DNA of 15,920 nt from Planctomycetota bacterium (GTDB lineage Bacteria; Planctomycetota; Phycisphaerae; Sedimentisphaerales; Anaerohalosphaeraceae): positions 1-15,920 of the forward strand of contig DAOVVQ010000060.1 in the NCBI GenBank assembly GCA_030637065.1, given 5' to 3'. Positions 5,421-14,626 of this stretch are shown piece after piece (position 1 is the stretch's first letter; the number at the start of each line of letters is the position of its first letter). A model generated the notes under the pieces. That model made no database searches, was not told the origin of the DNA, and worked only from the letters and a program-made list of their open reading frames with translations. A program made the translations under genes and the position numbers.

Positions 5421-8400
5421 TTATTGTTGTATTATTTCCATGGCGGAGATTATTGGCGGTTTTCCTTTTACCGGTTTCAGTTCGATGGTCATTTTCCCCT
5501 GCGCCGGTATATCGGTGAATTGTTTGACGAGGGCTGTGTTTGGCTTTCTGGTTTGCTTTAGTATGTCCAGGCCGGCCAGTTCGGTTTTGCCCTGGATCTT
5601 TATGTCGAAGACTCTGGATTGCTTAAGGTTGTCGGGTTCGGCGAAATGTAGTCTGACAGTGTATGTGTGTTTTGCGTTGTCGGAGAGGTTGATATCGAAT
5701 GCGACCGGTCCTTCGATGCCTGATGTGTAGAGCCAGGGGTTTTGTGTTCCGGCTATCGTGTGGTAGTCGGAGTTAAAGCGGAAGGCGCCATCCTGGCCTG
5801 TCAGGCTGATGGGCAGGAATGTTTCGGCATACCTTTTGGAATTGCCTGTCGGTCGCGGGTGCGTCAGCCAGACGTTGCCCTTAGAGTCCAGGTGGTCTCC
5901 TGGGGCGTTTAAGTTCAGTCTCAGTTGTGTTACGTGCGTGATAGTTGCGGCTTTTTTCGGTAGTTTTTTGGTTACGGAGGGCTTTTTGGCCGGCTGGGAC
6001 AGGTAGATCGACCAGTCCTCGTTTCGGTCGACGGGCATCAGGGCGAGCGAAGTCTTGTAGTTGTACGGGCAGATACATGTGCTGTAGCCTTCGGGAGCAA
6101 GGACAATCCCGCCGGCGGCTATGACGCTTATCCAGCATGACGGCCTTACCTCGGGCAGCCAGAATGCACCGCTGTCTTTGTCGGGCTCTGCGAATCCGAC
6201 CGAGGCCGAGCGGTACATGACCAGATGCTCGGAGGCGGAGACTGTTCCGCAGAAGTTTTTGCCGGGCAGGTCGAATTTGCCGGGCTCGCCGGTTAAGGGA
6301 TCGGTCTTGATGAGGCGTTCCTTGCCGGTCCTTAGGTCGTAGGCCCACGGCAGATAGAGCGTATCGCCGATCGCAAATGTGTGCCTGAGGTTGCCGCCCC
6401 GCCTGTCGTCGTTTACGCCCGGCAGAACTTCCTTTTCCCAGAGCAGTTTTCCACCATCGGCATCGTAGACAGCCACGCCGCCGGGGCGGGGCTTATCCCG
6501 AACTTCTGAGGGATTGGGGTAGGTTACCAGCGTGCTATTTTTCAGCAGCAGCGATTTGTTCGATGCGGCTATGCCGGGCCGTTGCCACAGGACTTTGCCG
6601 GTTGCCAGGTCGAGCGACTTCATTACGGATTGGCACTGCTCCTGGCCTCGCCGTTTCGTCTGCTGATAGAGTCGTTCATCGGTCCTGTCGAGGATGTAGA
6701 GACGCCTCTCGTCGGCTACCATTGCCATCGGTGAAACAGCGCGTTGGGCCATGTGCTCCCACAGCAGTTTGCCGGTGGTCTTATCGAATGCGAAGACGTA
6801 TCTTGCCTGTTGCGGCAGGCCGGCGACCATGGCCGGTATCTTGTCCATCGGCTCGATGGCCTCGTTGGCGAGAGAGCCGATGATGTAGTTGCCCGAGATG
6901 CCAAGGTATTCCCAGACGATCCTGCTTTTGTCCGGCGTCTTTTCGTAATTGGCCAATAGCTCCCGGACGCGGCCCTGGTGCTCGCGGTCGAGGGTGAATT
7001 TGTACTGCTGTATGGTTTTTCCGGTCTTTGCATCGAGTCTGAGGCAGGTGGTTTCGTCGATGCAGTAGACGGACTGGTCGTCTGCTACGATGTTGCCGCC
7101 TCTTTTGGACGGCGGGAATCGTCCGATGTCTTCGATGTGGCGGTTCCACATTTCGTGTCCGTTGTATGCGTCGACGGCGATGATGTCGTGCTGGCCCTGG
7201 ATGTAGAGGTTTCCGTTTGAAAACAGCGGTACCGGCGCCCGCCAGTGTCGCGAGACGGTTCTTGCCGGCCCCGGCCCGCCCCACCACAGCATTGCCAGCG
7301 GCAGGCGTGCGAGTTTTTCGGCGGATGCCCCCGTCCTGCCGATGTCGGCGTGGGCGTGGGTCCATTGTCCGGCCCCGGGCAATTTGCCTCTTGTGATGAC
7401 CAGCCCGGTCGATGTGGAGGATATTTCGCTGTCCACTATGCCTGCGGCTGAGAAGAGTTTTCGGGCGGCTGAGCGGCTGGAGGATTTGGATAATTGACAC
7501 GCCACCCCGCCGGAAGGCCTTAGTGTCGAGTAGATCTGTTTGGCGTCTATCTTTGATGCACCGCTTCCGAGAGCGTCGCCGAATACGATCAGGTTGGCGA
7601 AATAGGGATTGTACGGCAGCGAATCGAGGGGGCCGATGTGGATGGCGGCGCGAACGCCTAACAGTGCGGCATCGTCCAATGTTTTGCGAATTCGCCGGGC
7701 CTTGTTTTCATCGGGTTCCAGGCAATAGATCGTCAGGTCGCTTTGCCTAACCAGCTCGCAAAGCAGTTGCCCGTCGCCGGCCCCGAGCATTAAGGCGTAG
7801 CCAGCGCGAATGCCGCTGGTCTTGAGTATCGAGCCAGCCAATGTTTTTGCGTTGTTGCTGGCTGGGGGTTTGGTGATCTTGTGGGTTATTGTCAGGGGTT
7901 GGCGCAAGGCAGCTTTGCCGAAGCAGTAGAGTTTTCCTTTTGCCGAGCTAACGATGAAATGGTCGTCGGTGACGCAGATCCCGCGTACATCGCCGTCGAT
8001 CTGTCTTTTCCAGAGGACTTTTCCGGAGTTGAAATCTATGGCTGCGACGTAACCTTCGGCTCCTGCGAGAATGGTTTCGCCTGCCTGGACCATCATAAAG
8101 ACTCTGCCGAGTTTTGCCTCCCACTGCTTAAACGGTAGCGGCGACATCCACGGCGGATGCGGGACAAGATGGCCTTCACCGGATTTGGCGTATTCGACGC
8201 CTGTCGGCGGGATGTTGTCGTCGTAGGCGATCATCTTGGTGTCTTTCGAGTATTTTTCGTAGCCCTTCAGGACCTCGGCAATGCCAACCTTTATGACGGA
8301 TTCGGGTCCCGCCAGGACGAGTGAGTCTTTGCGGGCGATAAATACGTTCCTGTCGGTGAGTGACCAGACCGGGTCGCCGGTCCTGAAATCGAGTGCGTAT

Positions 8401-9347
8401 ATGCCCGACGCCGCTCCGGGTGCGGGCTGACGCTCTTCGTACCGGACGGATTCTTCGGAGTGCTGGCTCCTTCGCTTGAAGATGATCCAGTCCCTGTATG
8501 CCATGACTCGCGAGCCGCCGGGCTGGTGCGGTTTGTATCCGTGTCCGTTTTCGTAGAAGATAAATTCGCCCGTCTGCGCGTCGAAACACGCCGGCGCCCC
8601 CCTGCCGGTCGGCACGTAGAGCCGGTTGCGGTGCAGCAGGAGATATCCCTGCGGCGCTACGCCGGCGAAACCTGCGTGATGAGGGAGTGTTGCGAAGTGG
8701 AAGCCGGAGGTGTCGTTTTTCCATTCGATCGAGCCGTCTTCGGGATCGAGGCAATAGATGAAGACACCGTCGCGTGACCACATTCCGGCTGAGAAGAAGA
8801 GCTTGTCGCTATCGATAAGCACACCCGAACGTGCGGGCCAGCGGGAGATCATCTGGTCGTTGCCGATGAGTTTGTTGCCGGTCGGTCCGCCGCGGAACTT
8901 CCAGATAACAGAGCCGTTTTTGGCGCTGAGGCAGTAGAGGCAGCCATCGTCGGAGGCGACGTAAACCCGGCCTTGGTATACGACGGGTGCGAAACGGACG
9001 GGTCCTTCCGTATAGAATATCCATTTTTCAGAGCCGGTGGCCAGGTCGATGGCGCAAACTTTATGGTCGGCGGAGGAGCCGAAGAAGACCGTCGAGTGCC
9101 CTATGGCTACCTGGGTCGCGTAGTCGAAATCGATGAACTGTATCTCGCGATTGGGCTCCTGCCATGCGTGCCGCGGCGTGTGCTTTTCGTGATAAGTCCA
9201 GGTCAGTACCGGGTCATCGGGCAAGTCGACATCTACGTAGCCGGTGCGTCGGCTGTCGCCTAAGTATTTCGACGTGTCGGTTGCGGCGAGAGTTGAATTA
9301 GCTGTCGCGAAAAGCATCACTGCCAATGTGATTGTTCTGATTGTCAT
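5421..9347 (-). CDS. Secreted multidomain protein: PQQ-like beta-propellers, methyltransferase-like insert and malectin-like C-terminus
   Basis: The 1308 residues start with a probable Sec signal peptide (about 1-22, ending NSTLAA). Residues about 80-475 carry PQQ-like propeller repeats (for example KVCAIDLATGSEKWIF, CLYCLSAKNGSVIWKF, YVAAIDFNSGKVLWKR). Residues about 510-655 look like a class I methyltransferase Rossmann fold: LMLGAGDGQLL (519-529) with E545 in YCLEPDENKA. A second set of propeller repeats covers about 660-1110 (DIIAVDAYNGHEMWNR, VFAFDKTTGKLLWEH, VAVYDADGGKLLWEKE). Residues about 1140-1308 resemble a malectin-like carbohydrate-binding domain (LRLNLNAPGD, YTVRLHFAEPD, FDIKIQGK). 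I infer an exported binding or scaffold protein; quinoprotein activity is not shown. AGGAG lies 9 nt before ATG, and the sulfatase gene upstream ends 36 bases away. No clear terminator is visible in the 81 bases (5340-5420) shared with convergent cbpB. Confidence 0.85.
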   Translation of the reverse strand: MTIRTITLAVMLFATANSTLAATDTSKYLGDSRRTGYVDVDLPDDPVLTWTYHEKHTPRHAWQEPNREIQFIDFDYATQVAIGHSTVFFGSSADHKVCAIDLATGSEKWIFYTEGPVRFAPVVYQGRVYVASDDGCLYCLSAKNGSVIWKFRGGPTGNKLIGNDQMISRWPARSGVLIDSDKLFFSAGMWSRDGVFIYCLDPEDGSIEWKNDTSGFHFATLPHHAGFAGVAPQGYLLLHRNRLYVPTGRGAPACFDAQTGEFIFYENGHGYKPHQPGGSRVMAYRDWIIFKRRSQHSEESVRYEERQPAPGAASGIYALDFRTGDPVWSLTDRNVFIARKDSLVLAGPESVIKVGIAEVLKGYEKYSKDTKMIAYDDNIPPTGVEYAKSGEGHLVPHPPWMSPLPFKQWEAKLGRVFMMVQAGETILAGAEGYVAAIDFNSGKVLWKRQIDGDVRGICVTDDHFIVSSAKGKLYCFGKAALRQPLTITHKITKPPASNNAKTLAGSILKTSGIRAGYALMLGAGDGQLLCELVRQSDLTIYCLEPDENKARRIRKTLDDAALLGVRAAIHIGPLDSLPYNPYFANLIVFGDALGSGASKIDAKQIYSTLRPSGGVACQLSKSSSRSAARKLFSAAGIVDSEISSTSTGLVITRGKLPGAGQWTHAHADIGRTGASAEKLARLPLAMLWWGGPGPARTVSRHWRAPVPLFSNGNLYIQGQHDIIAVDAYNGHEMWNRHIEDIGRFPPSKRGGNIVADDQSVYCIDETTCLRLDAKTGKTIQQYKFTLDREHQGRVRELLANYEKTPDKSRIVWEYLGISGNYIIGSLANEAIEPMDKIPAMVAGLPQQARYVFAFDKTTGKLLWEHMAQRAVSPMAMVADERRLYILDRTDERLYQQTKRRGQEQCQSVMKSLDLATGKVLWQRPGIAASNKSLLLKNSTLVTYPNPSEVRDKPRPGGVAVYDADGGKLLWEKEVLPGVNDDRRGGNLRHTFAIGDTLYLPWAYDLRTGKERLIKTDPLTGEPGKFDLPGKNFCGTVSASEHLVMYRSASVGFAEPDKDSGAFWLPEVRPSCWISVIAAGGIVLAPEGYSTCICPYNYKTSLALMPVDRNEDWSIYLSQPAKKPSVTKKLPKKAATITHVTQLRLNLNAPGDHLDSKGNVWLTHPRPTGNSKRYAETFLPISLTGQDGAFRFNSDYHTIAGTQNPWLYTSGIEGPVAFDINLSDNAKHTYTVRLHFAEPDNLKQSRVFDIKIQGKTELAGLDILKQTRKPNTALVKQFTDIPAQGKMTIELKPVKGKPPIISAMEIIQQ

Positions 9348-9383
9348 CGAAACGGTCTCCTGATTATATGTTGCTGTTTAGGT

Positions 9384-10757
9384 TTATTTTTTTGTTTTCG
9401 TAGGGGCAAAGGTGAATAATTCCGACGGGGTGTGTGCCTGTTTCATTAGTTTGCGGGCCTTTTCGACGATCTCGGGGTGATTGGCGGCAATGTTGTTTTG
9501 TTCCGCGAGGTCGTGTTTTAAGTTGTACAGTTCGATCGGGCTGTCGGGGTTTGCCTTGATGTTGACCTGAACGGCTTTGTAGTCGCCACCGCGGACGGCC
9601 TTTTTTCCGCCCTGTTCGTAGAATTCCCAGTAGAGGTATTCGTGCCTCTTTTGCCTGCCCCGTTTAAGGAGCGTAGGGACCATCGATATCCCGTCGATCC
9701 GTTTTGGCTTTGGCGCGCCGGCAAGTTCTACGAATGTCGGCATCATGTCCCAGAAGGCGGAGATGTGGTCCGAGGTGCTTGCGGGCTCTATTTTTCCGGG
9801 CCAGCGTGCGATAAATGGCACCCTGATCCCGCCTTCGTAGAGGTCTCGTTTTATTCCCCTGAGCGGCCCGGAGGCGGTGAATTTCTCGCCGGTCCCGTCC
9901 TTTGCATGGGGGCCGTTGTCGCTGGTGAATATTACCAGCGTGCTATCGTCGATGTCGAGTTTTTTAAGCAGGGCCATGATCCGTCCTACGGCGGTGTCGA
10001 GCCTTGTGATCATCGCAGCCTGTATCCTGTGGTTCTCGTCCCAGTCCTTATCGGCATACACTCCAAGCTCGGGAACCTGGAACTTTACATGCGGGATGGT
10101 AAATGGCAGGTAGAGGAAGAATGCATCATTTCGGTTTCGCCGGATAAAATCGAGTGCATCGTCCGCCATCAGGTCGTGCGAGTATTGGGTTTGTTTGCCG
10201 CCGGCGTTACCTTCCAGCATGACTTTTTCGTCGTTTCTCCAGAGGTGCGTCGGGTAGTAGCTGTGGGCCTGTCTCTGGCAGTTGTATCCGAAGAAGTAGC
10301 CGAAACCCTGTTTGTTGGGTACGCCCTCGGAGCCAGGGTAGCCCAGGCCCCACTTGCCAATGCAGCCGGTGCGGTAGCCCGCTTTTTTGAGCAGTTTCGG
10401 GATGGTTTGCGAGTCAGCGGGGATCGGCATCTGGCCTTCGGGTTTGATCTCGTTGTTTCCCCGGACGTGGGAGTGCCCGGTGTGCAGACCGGTCATCAGT
10501 ACGCATCGAGCCGGTGCGCAGACAGTCGAGCCGGAATAATGCTGCGTAAAGGCCATTCCCTCATCGGCGAGCCGGTCGATGTTCGGCGTGAGTATATCCT
10601 TTTGCCCATAACAGCCGAGATCGCCGTAGCCTAAGTCGTCGGCGAGGATGTAGATGATGTTGGGTTTGTCGCGGGCCGGTTTGGCGACGGCGGATTTCGG
10701 TGCAGCCAGTATTGCAGTGCCGATAGCGACGGTCTTTAAGAATTCGCGTCTTTTCAT
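9384..10757 (-). CDS. Formylglycine-dependent sulfatase (arylsulfatase family, exported)
   Basis: The 457-residue protein probably hydrolyses sulfate esters, likely on sulfated glycans. The N-terminus MKRREFLKT is a twin-arginine-type motif followed by a hydrophobic stretch, suggesting Tat export. NIIYILADDLGYGDLG (33-48) holds the metal-binding aspartates D40/D41. CAPAR (80-84) matches C-x-P-[SA]-R, so C80 would be converted to formylglycine by a maturase. GKWGLG (133-138) stands where many relatives have GKWHLG. TIPHVK (219-224) and FTSDNGPH (276-283, D279/N280) complete the usual metal and sulfate site. The length is typical and the protein looks intact. AAAGGA lies 11 nt before ATG. It is 20 bases downstream of the TPR protein gene and 36 bases upstream of the PQQ-like gene, so it is probably cotranscribed with both. 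The substrate cannot be read from sequence. Confidence 0.93.
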   Translation of the reverse strand: MKRREFLKTVAIGTAILAAPKSAVAKPARDKPNIIYILADDLGYGDLGCYGQKDILTPNIDRLADEGMAFTQHYSGSTVCAPARCVLMTGLHTGHSHVRGNNEIKPEGQMPIPADSQTIPKLLKKAGYRTGCIGKWGLGYPGSEGVPNKQGFGYFFGYNCQRQAHSYYPTHLWRNDEKVMLEGNAGGKQTQYSHDLMADDALDFIRRNRNDAFFLYLPFTIPHVKFQVPELGVYADKDWDENHRIQAAMITRLDTAVGRIMALLKKLDIDDSTLVIFTSDNGPHAKDGTGEKFTASGPLRGIKRDLYEGGIRVPFIARWPGKIEPASTSDHISAFWDMMPTFVELAGAPKPKRIDGISMVPTLLKRGRQKRHEYLYWEFYEQGGKKAVRGGDYKAVQVNIKANPDSPIELYNLKHDLAEQNNIAANHPEIVEKARKLMKQAHTPSELFTFAPTKTKK

Positions 10758-10777
10758 TGTGTTGTCTTTCCTTTGTT

Positions 10778-12985
10778 TTATTCGGTTCGATACGGTTTGT
10801 TTGCCTTGTATAGTTCAAGCTGGTCCTGCATTTGTTGTATATCGGTTTCGTCTGCCGAGGGGCGGGCCAGATCGATCGCCTTTTCGGCGGTTTTTATGGC
10901 GTTTTTGAAGTCGCCATTGGCGGCATAAGCGGCTGCGAGCGTGTCGATGAGGCTGTATTGAGCGTAGCCGGTAAGCCGGCAGGCTTTTTCGGCGAAGTTG
11001 ACGGCGTCGCCATCGTTTTGCATAGGCGGGTTCGGCGAGGTTGCCAGCAGCCACGCGAGGACATTGAGGATATAAGTGTTATCTGGGAGGAACTGGAGGG
11101 TCTTGTAGTACTGCTCTATGGCTGGCTCGACCTGGCCGAGTTTGTAAAGGATGTCGGCTTTGGTGCGATTGGCCTTTATGTGGTCGGGTTTAAATCGCAG
11201 TGTTTCGGTCATGCAGCTTAGCGCCTTATCGAGGTTGCCCGTCTGGTAGTACACGAAGCCGAGATTGTAGCGGACCTCGTCGTTGAAGCGGTCCGTCTCG
11301 ATGGCCTTGTAGTAATATTCGACGGCCTCGCCGGATCGACCGAGTGTGTGCAGCGTGTTCGCGAGGTTCATATAGGCAAGTGCGGTGGGCTTTAGATCGA
11401 TGGACTTGTGGTAGACTTCGAGGGCCTTGGCGTGTTCTTGCCGGGCGTTGAGGGTAAGGGCGCGAACGTAATATGCCTTTCCGGACGGTTCGATGGTCAG
11501 GGCGATTTGGCACTGCTCGTCCGCTTCGTCCAGCCGACCGGCGAGATACAGGGCATGTGCCAGGTCGGCGTGTCCATCGGACCAGTCGGGGCTTATGACG
11601 ACGGCCTGCCCGATATATTCGATCGCCTCCTCGTGTTTTCCATCCTCGGCGAGTGCGTTTCCGTAGTTGCCAAGCATGAAGACGTTGTCTTCGGTTACGT
11701 CGATGGCGTGTTTGAAAAGGGTCTTACTGTTTTGCCAATGTTTGACCTGGCTGAGTGTCGAGAACATCATTGCAAGGACCGATGTCGCGGCTGCAAGGGT
11801 GAGAATGGTTTTTCGGCGGGGCCAATTTATGCTGATTTGGTTTGCGGTCCAGGCGATGATAATTGAGATACCGATGGCGGAGACATAGGTGTAACGGTCG
11901 GCCATGGCCTGAGAACCGACCTGTATGAGGCCGATGACAGGTATCAGTGTGCCGAAATACCAGAACCACCCGGTTATGAGGTACTTTCGGCGGGCACCTA
12001 TGTATATGACAGTAAGCGAGATGAGGACCAATGCCGCCAGGGCTGACAGTACCTGCCAAAGCGGTATGCCGTCAGCGGAATAGGGATAAAGGACGGCCAG
12101 CTTTGTTGGGTATGCCATCTTGCCGATATAACGCATGTATGAGCAAGTTGCATTGGCGGCTCTTGCGGTAAATGACAGGGCGTCCGAGGACACCATGGCC
12201 CCGACGTCATGTTGTGCGATCAGGGTCACGATGCTCAGGAGTATTGAAAGGACGATCAGGGGGATTTTCTCAGTGAGTAAATATAAAAAGGATTTCTGTT
12301 TTCCATTGTTTACATCATTGAGGTCGTTGTCGGCAGTGGGTGCGAGCCATTTGGGAGGTTTCATACGTTGTAGCGGCCAGTAGTCCAGCAGGAGCAGGAC
12401 AAATGGCAGTGTAACGACGGTTGGTTTGGCCATGATGGCGAGAATGAAGGCGAATGCGACCAGGAGGTATTTTTTTTTGTCGGGTTTTCGGGTATAAAGG
12501 ACATAAGCGGCTAAGGTAAGCATCCAGAATAATGTGCTCAGGACATCCTTGCGTTCGGCTACCCATGCGACGGATTCGACGCGGAGAGGATGTAGGGCAA
12601 AAACGGCAGCTACAAAGGCACTGGGCCAAAGTGCACCAGTCATTACTCTTAAGAGGGCAAATAACAACAGTGTGTTTGCGATATGCAGAATTACATTAGT
12701 CAGATGGTGCCATGATGGTTCAAGTCCAAAGAAGTGGCAATCGAGCATGTGGCTAAGCCAGGTCAAGGGGTGCCAGTAACTTGTCCCTCCGTGCAGTGAG
12801 CCAAAGGCCCATCTGATCGACTCGGCGGTCAGCCCCTGGCGGACATGTTTGTTCTCGGTAACGTACTCATCGTCATCATAGCTGACAAAGTCGTTTTGGA
12901 GAACCTGGGAAAAGGCGATCAGTATGAGTGCCGTCAGTGCCGCGTAAATCAGAAGAGGATAGTGTTTTTCGGTTAAATTTCGCAT
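10778..12985 (-). CDS. Polytopic membrane protein with TPR domain, TMTC-like (putative protein O-glycosyltransferase)
   Basis: The 735-residue protein has an N-terminal hydrophobic half (to about 410) with roughly nine to eleven membrane segments, then TPR repeats from about 430 to 710 (for example AYMNLANTLHTLGRSGEAVEY and VRYNLGFVYYQTGNLDKALS). The first outside loop holds SYDDDEYVTEN (35-45), and LHPLRVESVAWVAERKDVLS (131-150) is strongly typical of the bacterial relatives of the animal TMTC proteins, which are O-mannosyltransferases (CAZy GT105). By analogy the acidic loop would be part of the active site and a lipid-linked sugar the donor; activity is inferred only. Many bacterial members are annotated merely as TPR proteins. 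No clear Shine-Dalgarno precedes ATG. The gene sits 25 bases after the methyltransferase-glycosyltransferase gene and 20 bases before the sulfatase gene, so an operon is likely. Confidence 0.82.
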   Translation of the reverse strand: MRNLTEKHYPLLIYAALTALILIAFSQVLQNDFVSYDDDEYVTENKHVRQGLTAESIRWAFGSLHGGTSYWHPLTWLSHMLDCHFFGLEPSWHHLTNVILHIANTLLLFALLRVMTGALWPSAFVAAVFALHPLRVESVAWVAERKDVLSTLFWMLTLAAYVLYTRKPDKKKYLLVAFAFILAIMAKPTVVTLPFVLLLLDYWPLQRMKPPKWLAPTADNDLNDVNNGKQKSFLYLLTEKIPLIVLSILLSIVTLIAQHDVGAMVSSDALSFTARAANATCSYMRYIGKMAYPTKLAVLYPYSADGIPLWQVLSALAALVLISLTVIYIGARRKYLITGWFWYFGTLIPVIGLIQVGSQAMADRYTYVSAIGISIIIAWTANQISINWPRRKTILTLAAATSVLAMMFSTLSQVKHWQNSKTLFKHAIDVTEDNVFMLGNYGNALAEDGKHEEAIEYIGQAVVISPDWSDGHADLAHALYLAGRLDEADEQCQIALTIEPSGKAYYVRALTLNARQEHAKALEVYHKSIDLKPTALAYMNLANTLHTLGRSGEAVEYYYKAIETDRFNDEVRYNLGFVYYQTGNLDKALSCMTETLRFKPDHIKANRTKADILYKLGQVEPAIEQYYKTLQFLPDNTYILNVLAWLLATSPNPPMQNDGDAVNFAEKACRLTGYAQYSLIDTLAAAYAANGDFKNAIKTAEKAIDLARPSADETDIQQMQDQLELYKANKPYRTE

Positions 12986-13010
12986 GTTAATTCGGGTTCA
13001 GATTTCGAGT

Positions 13011-14468
13011 TCATGTGCGTTCTTTGTCTGCACCCAGCCACTTGATATTTTTGAAGGCTGACCAGCTCATTTTAAACAGCATCAGTCCGTGTCTGAATCG
13101 ACTGATGTTTGTCGCTCCGTATGTTCTCGCGCGGTAGGTAACGGGGATTTCGACAACTTTAAGGTTTTGTTTGACGGCTCCGAATATGAGGTCGAAATCT
13201 CCGAAAGGGTCGATGTCGCCGAAGTAGTGTCGGTTAGCGTCTATGAGTTGATAATTCTCTTTTGAAATCATTTTTGTTCCACAAAGGGTGTCTCTGAATC
13301 TCTGACCGAGAATCCATGTGAACAGTGTTCCAAAGAGTTTGTTGGCGAGCAGATTCAGAATTCTCATGGCGTGTTTTTCCATTGGATAGATCAGTCGTGA
13401 ACCATTGATGAATTCACCGGTGCCGTCTTTGAGGGCTTTAAAAAACTTCGGCAGATCTTCAGGCGGCACGGTAAGGTCCGCGTCGAGGATGACGAGCAGG
13501 TCGCCGGCGGCGGCGGCAAATCCTTTTCTAACGGCGTCGCCTTTTCCGGTTGAGTCGCCCTGGTGAATCAGGCTAATGCTACGCTCGGGGTGGAGCTGTA
13601 TCTGTCGCTCGACCTCGTCGGCTGTCCCGTCGGTACTGCTGCCGTCGACAAATATTATCTCCGTATGTCCGCCCATCACGGGCGTTCGTTTTACCAGGTC
13701 GGCGATATTGCCACGTTCGTTTCTACACGGTACTATTACCGAGACGGTCAGGTCCGCATCGCTCATGGGGGCGGGGTTTGGTCGTGCTATGACCAGGTCG
13801 ATGAGGTTCAGATAGCGAAAACCCGGGAGCAACGCCAGGACATAATTACACAACGCGGTTATCGGCGGTATTCGCTTGGGCAGCAAGAGATAGGAATCCG
13901 AGCGAATGACGTCGAAACCGCTGAGGGAGAGAAGGTTGACAATGTCTTCCCTCGGAAGCCAGTTCTGATAGGCTTCCGGGCGTCGTATTTTCAGATGCGA
14001 ACCGATTCTTAGTATCCATTCCCAAAGGTAATTGTAATAGGTTATTACAATACGTGTATTTCGGTCGGTTAAGGGCCTGATGCGCTCCAGCACGCGCTGG
14101 ATGTCGTGCCATTTGCCGAGCGAATTGCTTATAAGGACATAATCGAATTTTTCGTTAAAATCCAGTTCGTGTGGGTCAAGTACGGAGAAGTTCAGATCGG
14201 GAAATCTTTTCTGTGCCAGCCGGATGGAGATTGGGTCGGTATCGATGCCGAGTCCGTAAGAGGGTTTTACCGCGTCGAGCAAGTCTCCGCACTGACATCC
14301 GAGGTGCAGGATCCTGCTGTCAGGGCGGACGTAGAATCTGTAGATTCGGTCCAGCCATCGGTAATAGTATGCGTTGCGTTTTCTCCAGCGAAGCAGAAAT
14401 TCGCCACTTATTTTCTCTGTTACACTCATTTCGGAAAGGTCCTTGTTACTATTGGTCGAGTCCATCAT
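13011..14468 (-). CDS. Fusion of a methyltransferase-like domain with a family 2 glycosyltransferase
   Basis: In the 485-residue protein, residues about 35-200 form a class I SAM-methyltransferase-like domain: ILHLGCQCGDLL (53-64) is motif I and D76 in GLGIDTDP the acidic residue after strand two. Residues about 240-475 are a GT2 domain of the dolichol- or polyprenyl-phosphate sugar synthase type: TVSVIVPCRNE (241-251), IFVDGSSTDGTADE (272-285), GKGDAVRKGF (308-317), the DADL metal motif (329-332) and FRDTLCGTKM (391-400). No membrane segments are evident. A likely role is to make a polyprenyl-phosphate sugar donor, perhaps for the TMTC-like protein encoded next in the operon; this is inference. 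The start is the first of two adjacent ATG codons, with AGGA 7 nt upstream. A good sigma70-like promoter lies about 70-100 bases upstream. Confidence 0.85.
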   Translation of the reverse strand: MMDSTNSNKDLSEMSVTEKISGEFLLRWRKRNAYYYRWLDRIYRFYVRPDSRILHLGCQCGDLLDAVKPSYGLGIDTDPISIRLAQKRFPDLNFSVLDPHELDFNEKFDYVLISNSLGKWHDIQRVLERIRPLTDRNTRIVITYYNYLWEWILRIGSHLKIRRPEAYQNWLPREDIVNLLSLSGFDVIRSDSYLLLPKRIPPITALCNYVLALLPGFRYLNLIDLVIARPNPAPMSDADLTVSVIVPCRNERGNIADLVKRTPVMGGHTEIIFVDGSSTDGTADEVERQIQLHPERSISLIHQGDSTGKGDAVRKGFAAAAGDLLVILDADLTVPPEDLPKFFKALKDGTGEFINGSRLIYPMEKHAMRILNLLANKLFGTLFTWILGQRFRDTLCGTKMISKENYQLIDANRHYFGDIDPFGDFDLIFGAVKQNLKVVEIPVTYRARTYGATNISRFRHGLMLFKMSWSAFKNIKWLGADKERT

Positions 14469-14538
14469 AGGATTATCCTGAGGACACGTGTTCGGGTAAA
14501 GGTCCGGTTAGCAACGCTTTGTAAGTCGACATGGACCA

Positions 14539-14567
14539 ATTATAGTGACTCGGCAAGAAGAATACAA
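14539..14567 (-). promoter_or_regulatory. Sigma70-type promoter for the methyltransferase-GT/TPR/sulfatase/PQQ operon
   Basis: On the minus strand TTGTAT (14567-14562) and a perfect TATAAT (14544-14539) are separated by 17 bases, within the 158-base gap between two same-strand genes. Predicted transcription start is near 14532, giving a leader of about 65 bases. The rest of the gap (14469-14626) holds only a weak hairpin at 14596-14613. Confidence 0.65.
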
Positions 14568-14595
14568 CCCTTTCGTCGATGATTTGACGTGTTAG

Positions 14596-14613
14596 CCGAC
14601 GAACCGTTGTCGG
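14596..14613 (-). terminator. Weak hairpin after the partial sulfatase gene; possible terminator
   Basis: CCGAC and GTCGG form a 5-bp stem around an 8-nt loop, 13 bases after the sulfatase stop. No U-run follows on the minus strand, so intrinsic termination is doubtful. It is listed because a new promoter begins about 30 bases further on, which suggests that one transcript ends here. Confidence 0.25.
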
Positions 14614-14626
14614 GCCTGGCTTGTCC

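Noticed and set aside
6781..7500. 239-codon open frame on the minus strand in another frame
   Set aside because: It overlaps the PQQ-like gene fully, its product is Arg/His/Pro-rich without domains, and the overlapping frame has clear repeats.
9642..10634. 330-codon open frame on the plus strand
   Set aside because: It lies entirely opposite the sulfatase gene, whose product shows all family motifs; the plus-strand product has no recognisable domain and no ribosome site. It is a composition shadow.
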